In this document: positions 41,957 through 50,344 of the stretch, in pieces
How positions within the stretch are numbered: the first letter of the stretch is position 1
Layout of the letters: each line of letters opens with the position of its first letter
Assembly (NCBI GenBank): GCA_023458555.1
Contig: JAEWYS010000018.1
Location: 1 to 64,000, forward strand
Source: Bacteroidota bacterium
GTDB lineage: Bacteria; Bacteroidota; Bacteroidia; Cytophagales; Cytophagaceae
Length of the DNA: 64,000 nt
Direction: 5' to 3'
Notes under the pieces: model-generated
Database searches by the model: none
The model's input: only the letters and a program-made list of their open reading frames with translations
Told to the model about the DNA's origin: nothing
Position numbers and translations under genes: made by a program

Positions 41957-43144
41957 ATGGCTAAAGAAACATTTGACCGTTCCAAACCTCACTTAAACAT
42001 AGGTACTATAGGTCACGTTGACCACGGTAAGACTACTCTTACTGCTGCTATTACGGCTGTCCTTGCAGGAAAAGGACTTGCTGCTTCAAGAGATTTTTCT
42101 TCAATTGATAATGCACCGGAAGAAAAAGAAAGAGGTATTACTATCAATACTTCTCACGTAGAATACGCTACAGAAAGCAGACACTATGCGCACGTTGACT
42201 GTCCCGGTCACGCTGACTACGTTAAGAACATGGTTACTGGAGCTGCTCAAATGGATGGTGCCATACTTGTAGTTGCTGCAACTGATGGTCCAATGCCTCA
42301 GACAAGAGAGCACATTCTTCTTGCTCGTCAGGTAGGTGTTCCTGCCCTGGTTGTTTTCATGAATAAAGTTGACTTGGTTGACGATCCGGAACTTCTTGAG
42401 CTTGTTGAAATGGAAATCAGAGAGCTTCTTAGCTTCTATGATTTCGATGGCGACAATATCAGCGTAATCAAAGGATCTGCTCTTGGCGGATTGAACGGAG
42501 ATGATAAGTGGGTTAAGACTATCGAAGAGCTAATGGCTGCTGTTGATAATGATATTCCGATTCCTCCAAGGATGACGGATCTTCCTTTCCTTATGCCGGT
42601 TGAAGACGTATTCTCAATTACAGGTAGAGGAACAGTTGCTACCGGAAGAATTGAAAGAGGAGTAATCAACTCTGGTGATCAGGTTGATATCCTTGGTATG
42701 GGAGCTGAAAACCTTAAGTCTACAGTTACAGGTGTTGAGATGTTTAGAAAAATTCTTGACAGAGGTGAAGCTGGTGACAACGTAGGACTTCTTCTTAGAG
42801 GTATTGAGAAATCTGATATTAAAAGAGGAATGGTTATCTGTAAGCCAGGATCAGTAACTCCTCACTCTGAATTCAAGGCAGAGGTTTATGTTCTGTCAAA
42901 AGAAGAAGGTGGAAGACACACTCCTTTCTTTAACAAATACAGACCGCAGTTCTACTTCAGAACTACTGATGTAACGGGAGAAATTATGCTTCCTGAAGGT
43001 GTGGAAATGGTTATGCCAGGTGATAATATCACTATTTCTGTAAATCTAATCAGCTCAATCGCAATGGAAAAAGGTCTTCGTTTTGCGATCAGAGAAGGTG
43101 GAAGAACAGTTGGTGCTGGTCAGGTAACTGAAATTATAAAGTAA
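41957..43144 (+). CDS. tuf: Elongation factor Tu
   Basis: EF-Tu carries aminoacyl-tRNA to the ribosomal A site as a GTPase. The 395-residue protein has G1 GHVDHGKTTLTAA near 18-30, the switch I ERGITINTSHVEY region, G3 DCPGHADYVKNM near 81-92, G4 NKVD near 136-139, and domains 2 and 3 ending GAGQVTEIIK. The codon choice is strongly biased, as in highly expressed genes. It belongs to the tRNA-Tyr/Gly/Thr-tuf unit and ends before a terminator. Another tuf copy is not in this window. Confidence 0.98.
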   Translation: MAKETFDRSKPHLNIGTIGHVDHGKTTLTAAITAVLAGKGLAASRDFSSIDNAPEEKERGITINTSHVEYATESRHYAHVDCPGHADYVKNMVTGAAQMDGAILVVAATDGPMPQTREHILLARQVGVPALVVFMNKVDLVDDPELLELVEMEIRELLSFYDFDGDNISVIKGSALGGLNGDDKWVKTIEELMAAVDNDIPIPPRMTDLPFLMPVEDVFSITGRGTVATGRIERGVINSGDQVDILGMGAENLKSTVTGVEMFRKILDRGEAGDNVGLLLRGIEKSDIKRGMVICKPGSVTPHSEFKAEVYVLSKEEGGRHTPFFNKYRPQFYFRTTDVTGEIMLPEGVEMVMPGDNITISVNLISSIAMEKGLRFAIREGGRTVGAGQVTEIIK

Positions 43145-43161
43145 ACTGAATCTTGAAATAG

Positions 43162-43205
43162 AGTGCGTTTTTGAAAAAATCAGAAACGCACTTGTTTCTT
43201 TATTT
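43162..43205 (+). terminator. Rho-independent terminator after tuf
   Basis: AGTGCGTTT (43162-43170) pairs with AAACGCACT (43184-43192) around a 13-base loop, followed by the T-rich TGTTTCTTTATTTTATTT. It separates tuf from the tRNA-Trp promoter, whose -33 box overlaps its tail. Confidence 0.82.
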
Positions 43206-43222
43206 TATTTATCTTACCTTTG
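43192..43222 (+). promoter_or_regulatory. Promoter of the tRNA-Trp-secE-nusG-rpl-rpo unit
   Basis: TACCTTTG (43215-43222) is a full -7 match; TTG (43192-43194) lies 20 bases upstream as -33. Start would be about 15 bases before tRNA-Trp. Confidence 0.75.
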
Positions 43223-43242
43223 CACTCCTTTTGGAGTAAAAA

Positions 43243-43315
43243 ACGGGTGTAGCTCAATTGGTAGAGTAGTGGTCTCCAAAACCATTGGCTGGGAGTTCGA
43301 GTCTCTCCACCCGTG
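43243..43315 (+). tRNA. tRNA-Trp (CCA)
   Basis: ACGGGTG pairs with CACCCGT, discriminator G. The anticodon CCA is at 43276-43278 in loop CTCCAAA. It directly precedes secE, the standard tRNA-Trp-secE-nusG order of many bacteria. Confidence 0.96.
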
Positions 43316-43346
43316 CTAGAAAACGAAACTTCTTGTTATTATCAAG

Positions 43347-43538
43347 ATGAAAAAGATAGTTCAATTTTTAAAAGACTCTGTGGACGAGCTAAAATACAAG
43401 GTCTCCTGGCCGGAATATAAAAAACTGCAAAGTGATTCTGTTCTGGTGCTTGTAGCATCTGTTATATTCGCCCTTGTTGTTTTTATAATTGATTTTGTAT
43501 TTAAAAACGGCATGGAAGAAATTTATAAAGGTTTCTAA
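43347..43538 (+). CDS. secE: Preprotein translocase subunit SecE
   Basis: SecE clamps SecY in the Sec translocon. The 63-residue protein is the short single-helix form: an amphipathic segment VDELKYKVSWPEYKKLQSDS near 12-31 followed by one membrane helix VLVLVASVIFALVVFIIDFVF near 32-52. It is the first protein gene after tRNA-Trp. nusG follows 23 bases later. Confidence 0.95.
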   Translation: MKKIVQFLKDSVDELKYKVSWPEYKKLQSDSVLVLVASVIFALVVFIIDFVFKNGMEEIYKGF

Positions 43539-43561
43539 CAGCCCAAAAATAATTATATAAA

Positions 43562-44119
43562 ATGAGTGGCTTACAGTGGTATGTAGTCAGGGCGGTGAGC
43601 GGGCAAGAGAAGAAGGTGAAAAATTACCTTGAAAATGAAATTGCCAGACAGAAGCTTGAGGAGTTTATACCTCAGGTTCTCATTCCCTCTGAAAAGGTTT
43701 ACGAAATGAGAAATGGAAAAAAGCGCGTTCGTGAAAGAAACTTTTTTCCTGGATATGTTCTTGTTTCGGCTGATCTTTCTCATGGCGAAGCTGCACATAT
43801 TATTACTAGTATACCTGGAGTATTAGGTTTTCTTGGGGCGAATGAAGGAGGAACTTCTAAAAAACCTATTCCTCTGCGTCAGTCTGAGGTGAACAGGATA
43901 TTAGGAAAGGTAGATGATACTGAAGATACAGATGTGCGGTTGGAAACACCTTTTATTGTAGGGGAAACAATAAAAGTGATGGATGGCCCTTTCAATGGTT
44001 TTACTGGTACGGTTGAAGAAGTGTTTGAGGAGAAAAAGAAACTAAATGTAATGGTCAAAATCTTTGGGCGGAATACACCGCTTGAGCTTAATTACATGCA
44101 AGTTGAAAAAATTCAATAA
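43562..44119 (+). CDS. nusG: Transcription termination/antitermination factor NusG
   Basis: NusG couples RNA polymerase to ribosomes and modulates pausing and Rho action. The 185-residue protein has an NGN domain starting QWYVVRAVSGQEKKVKNYLENEI with the conserved ERNFFPGYVLV segment near 57-67, and a C-terminal KOW domain with VMDGPFNGFTGTVEEVFEEKKKLNVMVKIFGRNTPLEL near 138-175. It sits in the conserved secE-nusG-rplK order with 6 bases to rplK. Confidence 0.97.
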   Translation: MSGLQWYVVRAVSGQEKKVKNYLENEIARQKLEEFIPQVLIPSEKVYEMRNGKKRVRERNFFPGYVLVSADLSHGEAAHIITSIPGVLGFLGANEGGTSKKPIPLRQSEVNRILGKVDDTEDTDVRLETPFIVGETIKVMDGPFNGFTGTVEEVFEEKKKLNVMVKIFGRNTPLELNYMQVEKIQ

Positions 44120-44125
44120 ATAAAA

Positions 44126-44572
44126 ATGGCAAAGGAAATAGCTGGATATTTGAAGTTGCAGATCAAGGGTGGGGCAGCAAACCCATCACCTCCGGTAGGA
44201 CCTGCATTAGGTAGTAAGGGCCTTAACATCATGGAGTTCTGTAAGCAATTTAATGCCAGAACCCAAGATAAACCTGGTGTGATATTGCCGGTTTTACTTA
44301 CTATTTATAAAGATAAATCTTTCGATTTTGTTATAAAGACTCCTCCTGCTCCAATATTGTTAATGGAGGCAGCAAAAGCAAAGAAAGGTTCTGCTGAGCC
44401 GAATAGAAATAAGATCGGTTCTGTAACCTGGGAACAGGTTCAGCAAATTGCTGAGACAAAGATGCCGGATCTGAATGCATTCAAATTGGAAGCTGCAATG
44501 AAGATGGTTGCAGGTACGGCAAGAAGTATGGGTATAAGCGTTTCAGGTACTGCGCCTTGGGACAACCAATAA
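44126..44572 (+). CDS. rplK: 50S ribosomal protein L11
   Basis: L11 forms the GTPase-associated centre base and is needed for stringent response by RelA. The 148-residue protein shows the conserved GGAANPSPPVGPALGSKGLNIMEFCKQFN near 16-44 and the C-terminal rRNA-binding PDLNAFKLEAAMKMVAGTARSMGI segment. It is followed by rplA after 15 bases. Confidence 0.98.
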   Translation: MAKEIAGYLKLQIKGGAANPSPPVGPALGSKGLNIMEFCKQFNARTQDKPGVILPVLLTIYKDKSFDFVIKTPPAPILLMEAAKAKKGSAEPNRNKIGSVTWEQVQQIAETKMPDLNAFKLEAAMKMVAGTARSMGISVSGTAPWDNQ

Positions 44573-44587
44573 TAATAGAGGAAAAAA

Positions 44588-45286
44588 ATGGGTAAGTTAA
44601 CAAAAAACCAAAAAGCTGTTCTGGCTAAATTTGATCCTAAGAAAGAATTTTCTCTTGATGAAGCTGCTGAACTTGTAAAAGAAATTACTTTTACTAAGTT
44701 TGATGCTAGTGTGGACGTTGATATTCGTCTTGGTGTTGATCCAAGAAAGGCCGATCAAATGGTAAGAGGGGTTGTTGCACTTCCTCACGGAACAGGAAAA
44801 GATATGAAGGTTTTAGTTCTTTGTACTCCGGACAAAGAGCAGGAGGCTAAGGATGCTGGTGCCGAATATGTTGGACTAGATGATTACATTCAGAAGATTG
44901 AGCAGGGGTGGCTGGATATAGATGTGATTATTACTATGCCGACAGTAATGGCTAAAGTTGGTAAGCTTGGAAGAGTTTTAGGTCCTAGAAACCTTATGCC
45001 CAATCCTAAAGCTGGTACAGTGACTCTGGAAGTTGGTAAGGCTGTAAAGGAAGTAAAACAAGGTAAAATCGATTTTAAAGTTGATAAAACAGGTATTGTT
45101 CACACAAGTGTAGGTAAAGTTTCGTTCACTCCTGACAAGATCAGGGATAACGTGAATGAAGTTGTCCAGACGGTGCTGAAACTGAAGCCTTCATCTGCAA
45201 AAGGAACATATGTTAAGAGTATTTCACTTAGCAGCACGATGAGCCCTGGGATATCAATTGACAAGAATTCTATAACTGGCCTGTAA
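44588..45286 (+). CDS. rplA: 50S ribosomal protein L1
   Basis: L1 forms the mobile stalk that moves deacylated tRNA out of the E site, and in many bacteria represses its own operon. The 232-residue protein has TKFDASVDVDIRLGVDPRKADQMVRG near 35-60, the GRVLGPRNLMPNPKAGTV signature near 129-146, and the closing region SLSSTMSPGISID. rplJ begins one base after its stop. Confidence 0.98.
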   Translation: MGKLTKNQKAVLAKFDPKKEFSLDEAAELVKEITFTKFDASVDVDIRLGVDPRKADQMVRGVVALPHGTGKDMKVLVLCTPDKEQEAKDAGAEYVGLDDYIQKIEQGWLDIDVIITMPTVMAKVGKLGRVLGPRNLMPNPKAGTVTLEVGKAVKEVKQGKIDFKVDKTGIVHTSVGKVSFTPDKIRDNVNEVVQTVLKLKPSSAKGTYVKSISLSSTMSPGISIDKNSITGL

Positions 45287-45287
45287 A

Positions 45288-45815
45288 ATGACACGTGAAG
45301 AAAAAGCTCAGATTATTGAGGAATTAACCCAAAAGTTTTCGGAATATAATTATTTCTATGTTACTGACGCATCAGGATTATCGGTTGCTGATGTTAACAG
45401 ACTTAGAAAAGTTTGTTTCGATAAAGGGGTTGAATACAAAGTATTGAAAAATACTCTTATAAAGAAGGCTCTTGAAAATTTAGAAATTGATTATTCAGAG
45501 TTCACTGATAAGGCATTGAAAGGTTTTTCCGGAGTATTGTTTAGCGATACAGGAAATTTACCTGCGAAGATTTTGCTTGATTATCGTAAAGGTAGTGGCG
45601 ATAAACCTTTGTTAAAGGGAGCTTCCATTGACACTGCATTTTATTTTGGCGATACCAGCCTTGATAGTCTGAGTAAACTTAAATCCAAAGAGGAAGTTAT
45701 CGGGGATATTATCGGATTACTTCAGTCTCCTGCGAAGAATGTTCTTTCTGCTTTACAGTCAGGTGGAAACAAACTTGCCGGAATTGTAAAAACTCTTTCG
45801 GAAAAATCAGAATAA
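45288..45815 (+). CDS. rplJ: 50S ribosomal protein L10
   Basis: L10 anchors L7/L12 dimers to the ribosome stalk. The 175-residue protein begins MTREEKAQIIEELTQKFSEYNYFYVTD and carries the rRNA-binding RLRKVCFDKGVEYKVLKNTLIKKAL near 38-62. The C-terminal helix ALQSGGNKLAGIVKTLSEK binds L7/L12. There is only one base between the rplA stop and this start, so the usual long L10 leader seen in E. coli is missing here. Confidence 0.97.
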   Translation: MTREEKAQIIEELTQKFSEYNYFYVTDASGLSVADVNRLRKVCFDKGVEYKVLKNTLIKKALENLEIDYSEFTDKALKGFSGVLFSDTGNLPAKILLDYRKGSGDKPLLKGASIDTAFYFGDTSLDSLSKLKSKEEVIGDIIGLLQSPAKNVLSALQSGGNKLAGIVKTLSEKSE

Positions 45816-45863
45816 ACAAATCATAATAAGTAAACAAGTCATAATTTTAAAATAGAAGATAAG

Positions 45864-46247
45864 ATGGCAGATTTAAAAGCGTTCGCTGAACAGTTAGTTA
45901 ATCTGACTGTTAAAGAAGTCAATGAGTTGGCTCAAATCCTTAAAGATGAATACGGCATTGAGCCTGCAGCTGCTGCGGCCGTTGTTGCTGCTCCTGCGGC
46001 TGGCGGTGCTGGTGGAGGAGAAGCTGCTGCTGAGAAGACTTCTTTCGATGTGATTCTTAAATCAGCAGGTAGTGCGAAATTGGCTATCGTTAAGCTAGTT
46101 AAAGATCTTACTGGTCTTGGTTTGAAAGAAGCTAAAGAATTAGTAGACGGTGCTCCTAAGCCTTTGAAAGAAGGAGTAACTAAAGACGAAGCAGATGCTC
46201 TTAAGAAGCAATTAGAGGAAGCTGGTGCTGAAGTTGAAGTAAAATAA
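45864..46247 (+). CDS. rplL: 50S ribosomal protein L7/L12
   Basis: The multicopy stalk protein recruiting translational GTPases. The 127-residue protein has the helical dimer N-domain, an Ala-Gly-rich hinge PAAAAAVVAAPAAGGAGGGE near 34-53, and the C-domain with KTSFDVILKSAGSAKLAIVKLVKDLTGLGLKEAKELVDGAPK near 58-99. Hairpins follow between it and rpoB. Confidence 0.98.
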   Translation: MADLKAFAEQLVNLTVKEVNELAQILKDEYGIEPAAAAAVVAAPAAGGAGGGEAAAEKTSFDVILKSAGSAKLAIVKLVKDLTGLGLKEAKELVDGAPKPLKEGVTKDEADALKKQLEEAGAEVEVK

Positions 46248-46407
46248 GGCCTGATTGCCTCATATATCTTTAACTGCAAAATAGTTAGGCCTGACATATA
46301 GTCAGGTCTTTTCCTGTTTGTAGATACTTAATTTAACTTCGTCTTTTCTAAAGACGGTGCCTTTTCATTCGTTTAACTAGACTTTTATTAACGTAAACAT
46401 CAAGAAA
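46248..46407 (+). promoter_or_regulatory. rplL-rpoB intergenic leader with two hairpins
   Basis: The first hairpin pairs AGGCCTGAC (46287-46295) with GTCAGGTCT (46301-46309, one G-U) around ATATA and is followed by TTTTCC, resembling a weak terminator. The second pairs CGTCTTT (46340-46346) with AAAGACG (46350-46356). In E. coli this junction holds an attenuator and an RNase III site; the equivalent role here is an inference. Confidence 0.6.
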
Positions 46408-49400
46408 TTGGCTAAAAAACATTTTATAGAAAGAAAGTCTTTTGCGTCTGTTAAGTATGTAATTGATTATCCTGATTTTCTGGATGTTCAATTGCAATCT
46501 TTTCAAGATTTCTTTCAGATTGACACTTCACCAGATAACAGAAATCAGGAAGGGCTTTATAAAGTTTTTGCAGAAAACTTCCCTATTTCTGATTCAAGAG
46601 AAAATTTTGTACTCGAGTTTATCGACTACGTTATTGATCCCCCTAAATATTCCGTTGATGAGTCGATAGACAGAGGATTAACATATTCTGTACCTCTTAA
46701 GGCAAAGCTTCGTCTATCCTGCAATGATGAAGATAATGAAGATTTCCAGACTATAGAACAGGAAGTTTTCCTCGGAAATATTCCTTACATGACAGAGAAG
46801 GGATCTTTCATTATAAACGGAGCCGAAAGAGTTATTGTTTCACAGCTGCACAGATCTCCCGGAGTATTTTTTGCACAAAGTAAACATACCAACGGAACGA
46901 AACTTTATTCAGCGAGAATCATTCCTTTCAAAGGATCCTGGATAGAATTTGCTACAGACGTTAATAACGTTATGTATGCATATATTGATAGAAAGAAAAA
47001 GTTTCCTGTCACCACACTTCTCAGGGCAATCGGATTTGGCAGTGACAAGGATATTCTTGATTTGTTTGAGTTATCAGAGGAAGTTGAAGCCAATAAGTCA
47101 AATCTAGCCAATGTAGTAGGTAGAAAATTAGCTGCCAGAGTCTTAAGGTCATGGACAGAGGATTTTGTGGATGAAGATACCGGAGAGGTAGTTTCCATTG
47201 ACAGAAATGAGGTTTTACTTGAAAGAGATTCTGTTATCTCTCAGGAAGATATTGATGTAATTCTTGATTCTGGTACAAAATCAATCATTCTCCATCGGGA
47301 AGATATAAATATTGCTGACTATACCATAATCTATAACACGCTTCAAAAAGATAACTCTAATTCTGAAAAAGAAGCTGTAGAGCAGATATATCGCCAGTTG
47401 AGAAATACCGAAGCTCCTGATGAGCAAACTGCCAGAGATATCATACATAACTTATTCTTTAGTGATAAGCGTTATGATCTTGGGGAAGTCGGCAGATACA
47501 GAATCAACAAAAAGCTTGGCTTAGATATTTCGTTCGATACAAAAGTACTGACGACTGAAGATATTATAAGCATTGTCAAATATCTTATCGGACTTATCAA
47601 CTCGCGTGCAGTTGTAGATGATATTGACCATTTGAGCAACCGACGTGTACGTACGGTAGGTGAGCAGTTATATAGCCAGTTTGGAGTTGGTCTTGCAAGA
47701 ATGGCAAGAACGATAAAGGAACGTATGAACGTTCGGGACAATGAAGATTTTAAACCAGTTGATCTTATTAATGCCCGGACCTTATCATCTGTTATTAACT
47801 CTTTCTTTGGTACCAATCAGTTGTCTCAGTTTATGGATCAGACTAATCCTCTGGCTGAGATTACCCATAAGCGTCGTATGTCTGCCTTAGGGCCTGGTGG
47901 TTTATCAAGAGAAAGGGCTGGTTTCGAAGTTCGTGACGTTCACTATACGCATTATGGACGTTTGTGTACCATTGAGACACCAGAAGGTCCAAACATTGGT
48001 TTGATTTCTTCACTTTGTGTGCATGCCAAAGTAAACAAAATGGGCTTTATTGAAACCCCTTACAAGCATGTCATCGAAGGTAAAGTTGATTTGAAACAGC
48101 CAGTTGTGTACTTAACTGCGGAAGAAGAAGATACAGTTAATATTGCACAGGCGAATGCTATGGTTGATGATAGCGGAAACTTTGTTCTGGATCGGGTCAA
48201 GGCAAGATTCCAGGGTGACTTTCCAGTATTAGAGCCTTCCAATGTTTCATATATGGACGTTGCTCCTAATCAGATTGTTTCGGTTGCAGCTTCTCTTATT
48301 CCATTCCTGGAACATGATGATGCGAACCGGGCTCTTATGGGATCAAACATGCAACGTCAGGCTGTTCCTTTATTGAGACCAGAATCGCCGATAGTAGGTA
48401 CCGGTCTTGAAAAGAGGGTAGCACAGGATTCCAGAGCGCTGGTTATGGCAGAAGGAGATGGAGTTGTTGAGTTTGTTGATGCAAATAAGATTGTAATTAA
48501 GTATGATCTGAATGAGGATCAGAAGCTGCTATCTTTCAACGATGAGTCAAAAACCTATAACCTGACGAAATTCAGAAGGACGAACCAGGATACTTGTGTC
48601 AATCACAATCCGATAGTATACAAAGGTCAAAGAGTTGTCAAGAATCAGATTCTATGTGAAGGTTATGCAACCGCAGGAGGAGAACTGGCTCTTGGCCGAA
48701 ATATGAAAGTTGCCTTCATGCCATGGCAGGGGTATAACTTTGAGGATGCTATCGTTATTTCTGAAAAAGTTGTAAGAGATGATATCTTTACTTCTATTCA
48801 TATTGAGGAATTTGAATTGGAGGTTAGAGATACCAAACGTGGAGAAGAGGAGCTTACCTCTGAAATTCCGAATGTAAGTGAAGATGCGATTAAAAATCTT
48901 GATGAAAACGGAATTATCAGAGTAGGTGCAGAGGTGAAGGAGGGTGATATTCTTATTGGGAAAATTACTCCGAAAGGAGAAACCGATCCGACTCCGGAAG
49001 AGAAACTATTGAGGGCAATCTTTGGAGACAAAGCCGGAGATGTGAAAGATGCTTCTCTGAAGGCGCCTCCTTCACTAAAAGGAGTAGTGATAGATACCAA
49101 GCTTTTCTCTCGTCCTAAAAAGGATAAGGATATCCGTGCTAAATCAAAGAAGCAGGTTGATACACTTAAGACTAAATATTCTAAGGATCTGACTGAGCTA
49201 CGGTCAATGCTTATTGAAAAGCTTGTTACACTGCTTGAAGGAAAATCTTCTGAAGGAGTCAAGCACAAGTTTGGTGATGAGCTGATTTCTAAGGGAGTTA
49301 AGTTTAACAGAAAGAACATCACTGAAAATCTTTTCCCTGATAAAAACGCGTATCGGGATGAAAGCACATACAATGTTCCGGAGGAAGTTAATCTGATTGG

Positions 49401-50280
49401 TGATGTTGTTCTGGACGGCTGGACAAATGATACACATATGAACTCATTAATTGCGGGAATGGTGAAAAACTATAACCGTAAAAGAAATGAGGTATCAGGT
49501 CGCTTTAAGAGAGACAGATTTACACTGGAAGTCGGCGATGAGCTGCCAGCCGGAATCGTTCAGCTGGCAAAGGTTTATATTGCCAAGAAGCGCAAGCTGA
49601 AAGTCGGGGATAAAATGGCTGGCCGACACGGAAATAAAGGTGTAGTTGCCAGAATTGTCCGTGAAGAAGATATGCCTTTCCTGGAAGACGGAACTCCGGT
49701 AGATATTGTTCTGAATCCGCTAGGGGTTCCTTCAAGGATGAACCTTGGGCAGATTTATGAAACAGTTTTAGGTTGGGCAGGAGAGAAACTTGGTCGTAAA
49801 TATGCTACGCCGATCTTTGATGGAGCCAGTGAAGATGAGGTGGCTTCAGAATTGAAAGAAGCAGGTTTGCCTGAGTTTGGGAGAACCTATCTGTATGATG
49901 GTCTGACAGGAAATCGCTTCGATCAGAAGGTTACTGTAGGAATTATCTATATGCTTAAACTTGGCCACCTTGTTGATGATAAGATGCACGCTCGTTCTAT
50001 TGGGCCGTACTCGCTTATTACTCAACAGCCGCTGGGGGGTAAAGCTCAGTTTGGTGGTCAGCGTTTTGGAGAAATGGAAGTTTGGGCGCTTGAGGCCTTT
50101 GGTGCCGCCAATGTTCTGCAGGAAATTCTGACTGTTAAATCGGATGATGTTATTGGTAGAGCTAAAGCATATGAGGCTATTGTTAAAGGTGAGAATATGC
50201 CTAAGCCAAACATACCTGAATCGTTCAATGTACTTGTACATGAATTAAGAGGTTTGGCTCTGGAAATTACCTTAGATTAA
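46408..50280 (+). CDS. rpoB: DNA-directed RNA polymerase subunit beta
   Basis: Catalytic beta subunit of RNA polymerase, 1290 residues. The rifampicin region is recognisable as FFGTNQLSQFMDQTNPLAEITHKRRMSALGPGGLSRERAGFEVRDVH, near 470-516. Later motifs include GRNMKVAFMPWQGYNFEDAI near 765-784, KRKLKVGDKMAGRHGNKGVV near 1061-1080 and GGKAQFGGQRFGEMEVWALEAFGA near 1211-1234. Translation starts at a TTG (46408), since the preceding in-frame codons hold no ATG and the MAKK start then matches the family. The non-ATG start and upstream hairpins may keep its level below that of the ribosomal proteins. Confidence 0.97.
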   Translation: MAKKHFIERKSFASVKYVIDYPDFLDVQLQSFQDFFQIDTSPDNRNQEGLYKVFAENFPISDSRENFVLEFIDYVIDPPKYSVDESIDRGLTYSVPLKAKLRLSCNDEDNEDFQTIEQEVFLGNIPYMTEKGSFIINGAERVIVSQLHRSPGVFFAQSKHTNGTKLYSARIIPFKGSWIEFATDVNNVMYAYIDRKKKFPVTTLLRAIGFGSDKDILDLFELSEEVEANKSNLANVVGRKLAARVLRSWTEDFVDEDTGEVVSIDRNEVLLERDSVISQEDIDVILDSGTKSIILHREDINIADYTIIYNTLQKDNSNSEKEAVEQIYRQLRNTEAPDEQTARDIIHNLFFSDKRYDLGEVGRYRINKKLGLDISFDTKVLTTEDIISIVKYLIGLINSRAVVDDIDHLSNRRVRTVGEQLYSQFGVGLARMARTIKERMNVRDNEDFKPVDLINARTLSSVINSFFGTNQLSQFMDQTNPLAEITHKRRMSALGPGGLSRERAGFEVRDVHYTHYGRLCTIETPEGPNIGLISSLCVHAKVNKMGFIETPYKHVIEGKVDLKQPVVYLTAEEEDTVNIAQANAMVDDSGNFVLDRVKARFQGDFPVLEPSNVSYMDVAPNQIVSVAASLIPFLEHDDANRALMGSNMQRQAVPLLRPESPIVGTGLEKRVAQDSRALVMAEGDGVVEFVDANKIVIKYDLNEDQKLLSFNDESKTYNLTKFRRTNQDTCVNHNPIVYKGQRVVKNQILCEGYATAGGELALGRNMKVAFMPWQGYNFEDAIVISEKVVRDDIFTSIHIEEFELEVRDTKRGEEELTSEIPNVSEDAIKNLDENGIIRVGAEVKEGDILIGKITPKGETDPTPEEKLLRAIFGDKAGDVKDASLKAPPSLKGVVIDTKLFSRPKKDKDIRAKSKKQVDTLKTKYSKDLTELRSMLIEKLVTLLEGKSSEGVKHKFGDELISKGVKFNRKNITENLFPDKNAYRDESTYNVPEEVNLIGDVVLDGWTNDTHMNSLIAGMVKNYNRKRNEVSGRFKRDRFTLEVGDELPAGIVQLAKVYIAKKRKLKVGDKMAGRHGNKGVVARIVREEDMPFLEDGTPVDIVLNPLGVPSRMNLGQIYETVLGWAGEKLGRKYATPIFDGASEDEVASELKEAGLPEFGRTYLYDGLTGNRFDQKVTVGIIYMLKLGHLVDDKMHARSIGPYSLITQQPLGGKAQFGGQRFGEMEVWALEAFGAANVLQEILTVKSDDVIGRAKAYEAIVKGENMPKPNIPESFNVLVHELRGLALEITLD

Positions 50281-50296
50281 TTTAATTAACTAACAG

Positions 50297-50335
50297 GTCG
50301 GGCTTAAATCAGTTTACAGCCCGACTTTAATTTTT
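50297..50335 (+). terminator. Terminator-like hairpin between rpoB and rpoC
   Basis: GTCGGGCT (50297-50304) pairs with AGCCCGAC (50318-50325) around a 13-base loop and is followed by TTTAATTTTT. It lies in the 64-base rpoB-rpoC gap. As rpoC has no visible promoter here, it is probably a leaky attenuator or a processing or stability hairpin. Confidence 0.6.
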
Positions 50336-50344
50336 GAGAAAATT

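Noticed and set aside
48798..49373. A 191-codon open frame antisense to rpoB
   Set aside because: The product is serine-rich and featureless; it follows from codon bias of rpoB on the other strand.
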